A stretch of DNA of 64,000 nucleotides from an uncultured Pelagibacteraceae bacterium (GTDB taxonomy: Bacteria > Pseudomonadota > Alphaproteobacteria > Pelagibacterales > Pelagibacteraceae), in contig CACCIT010000001.1 of assembly GCA_902546145.1 (NCBI GenBank), positions 62,001-126,000 on the forward strand. The letters are read 5' to 3'. Each line of letters begins with the position of its first letter. Positions within the stretch are counted from its first letter, which is position 1. Positions 63,764 through 64,000 of the stretch are shown here, one piece after another. A program made the position numbers and the translations under genes. A model generated the notes under the pieces. The model had not been told where the DNA came from. It searched no databases and saw nothing but the letters and a program-made list of their open reading frames with translations.

Positions 63764-64000
63764 ATGAGCAAAAAAACTATTTGGATAACTGGTGGCAGCA
63801 CAGGAATTGGTAAAGCTTTGGCAATTAAATTTGCAAACAAAGGATGGAATGTTGCGGTATCTGCGAGAAGAGTTGAGCTCCTAGATGAACTTTCAAAAAA
63901 TTATGAAAATATTTCATCATTTCCCTTAGATGTTACTGATAAAACAAAATGTATAGAAGTTTTCAATAAGATTAAAACTAAGTTTGAAAATATTGATATA
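63764..64000 (+). CDS. Short-chain dehydrogenase/reductase (partial, runs off the window)
   Basis: The first 79 codons of an SDR protein. MSKKTIWITGGSTGIGKALA has the TGxxxGIG nucleotide-binding motif, followed by an alpha-beta Rossmann pattern and 'FPLDVTD', with the Asp that contacts the adenine ring. ATG 63764 is divergent from tspO by 21 bases. The catalytic Tyr-Lys lies outside the window, so substrate cannot be discussed. Confidence 0.9.
   Translation, partial: MSKKTIWITGGSTGIGKALAIKFANKGWNVAVSARRVELLDELSKNYENISSFPLDVTDKTKCIEVFNKIKTKFENIDI

Noticed and set aside
1-64000. tRNA, rRNA or riboswitch in the intergenic regions
   Set aside because: Every gap was read; nearly all are under 120 bases and none shows a cloverleaf, a GGTTCGAAT-type T-loop or a known riboswitch core. 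The two long gaps in the island contain repeats only.

Overview
The window looks like a SAR11 (Pelagibacterales, Alphaproteobacteria) chromosome segment. The DNA is very AT-rich, genes are packed with overlaps or gaps of a few bases, and TTG/GTG starts are common. The gene order is alphaproteobacterial: lptF-lptG-lptD-surA-pdxA-rsmA, fabD-fabG-acpP-gmk, rpsF-rpsR-rplI-dnaB, and hdaA after a DUF2066 gene. Assignment rests on composition, gene content and recognised protein sequence, not on a database search. No rRNA, tRNA, CRISPR array or insertion sequence was seen.

Layout. 1-4.1 kb: a lysine-rich protein tail, thiSG, aroQ-accB-accC, a DUF2155 protein and an NDUFA12-like complex I protein. 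4.2-12 kb: a stand-alone NrdJ C-terminal-type protein, aspS, hdaA, DUF2066, purM-purN, ndk and pepA. 12-20 kb: the outer-membrane biogenesis operon, whose lptD carries a perfect 180-bp tandem repeat. 20-34.9 kb: fatty-acid synthesis genes, ribosomal proteins and dnaB, an RND/MMPL exporter, cvpA-purF, an HD-domain protein, gshA-gshB and two exporters/transporters. 34.9-42.6 kb: an ectoine-type ABC importer (ehuBCDA), a MOSC protein and a four-gene dioxygenase/oxidoreductase operon. 47-51.4 kb: threonine aldolase, a glycine-amidinotransferase-like enzyme, creatinase and a DMT permease. 51.4-59.5 kb: molybdenum cofactor genes and an NAD-type formate dehydrogenase. 59.5-64 kb: selO, a polytopic membrane protein, a FAD amine oxidoreductase, tspO and the start of an SDR gene.

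The most unusual region is 43.07-46.91 kb. A 3.7-kb insert sits in the 5' end of a small gene. The first 61 bases of that gene plus one upstream base are perfectly duplicated on both sides, so the target ORF is restored at the right border with a new upstream region. The insert carries one compact minus-strand operon: a small helical protein, a winged-helix-like protein, a 659-residue GHKL (Hsp90/MORC-type) ATPase and a 69-residue protein. A near-consensus promoter precedes it, with a 12-bp palindrome in the spacer and almost no leader. The island ends carry a second, older pair of 101-bp repeats and a 10-bp iteron block. No recombinase is visible. I infer a non-autonomous, probably anti-phage, cargo element; this is a prediction from architecture.

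Metabolic theme: outside the core genes, the accessory set points to use of small organic solutes and C1 units (ectoine-like uptake, creatine cleavage, amine oxidation, formate oxidation), consistent with an oligotrophic marine heterotroph.
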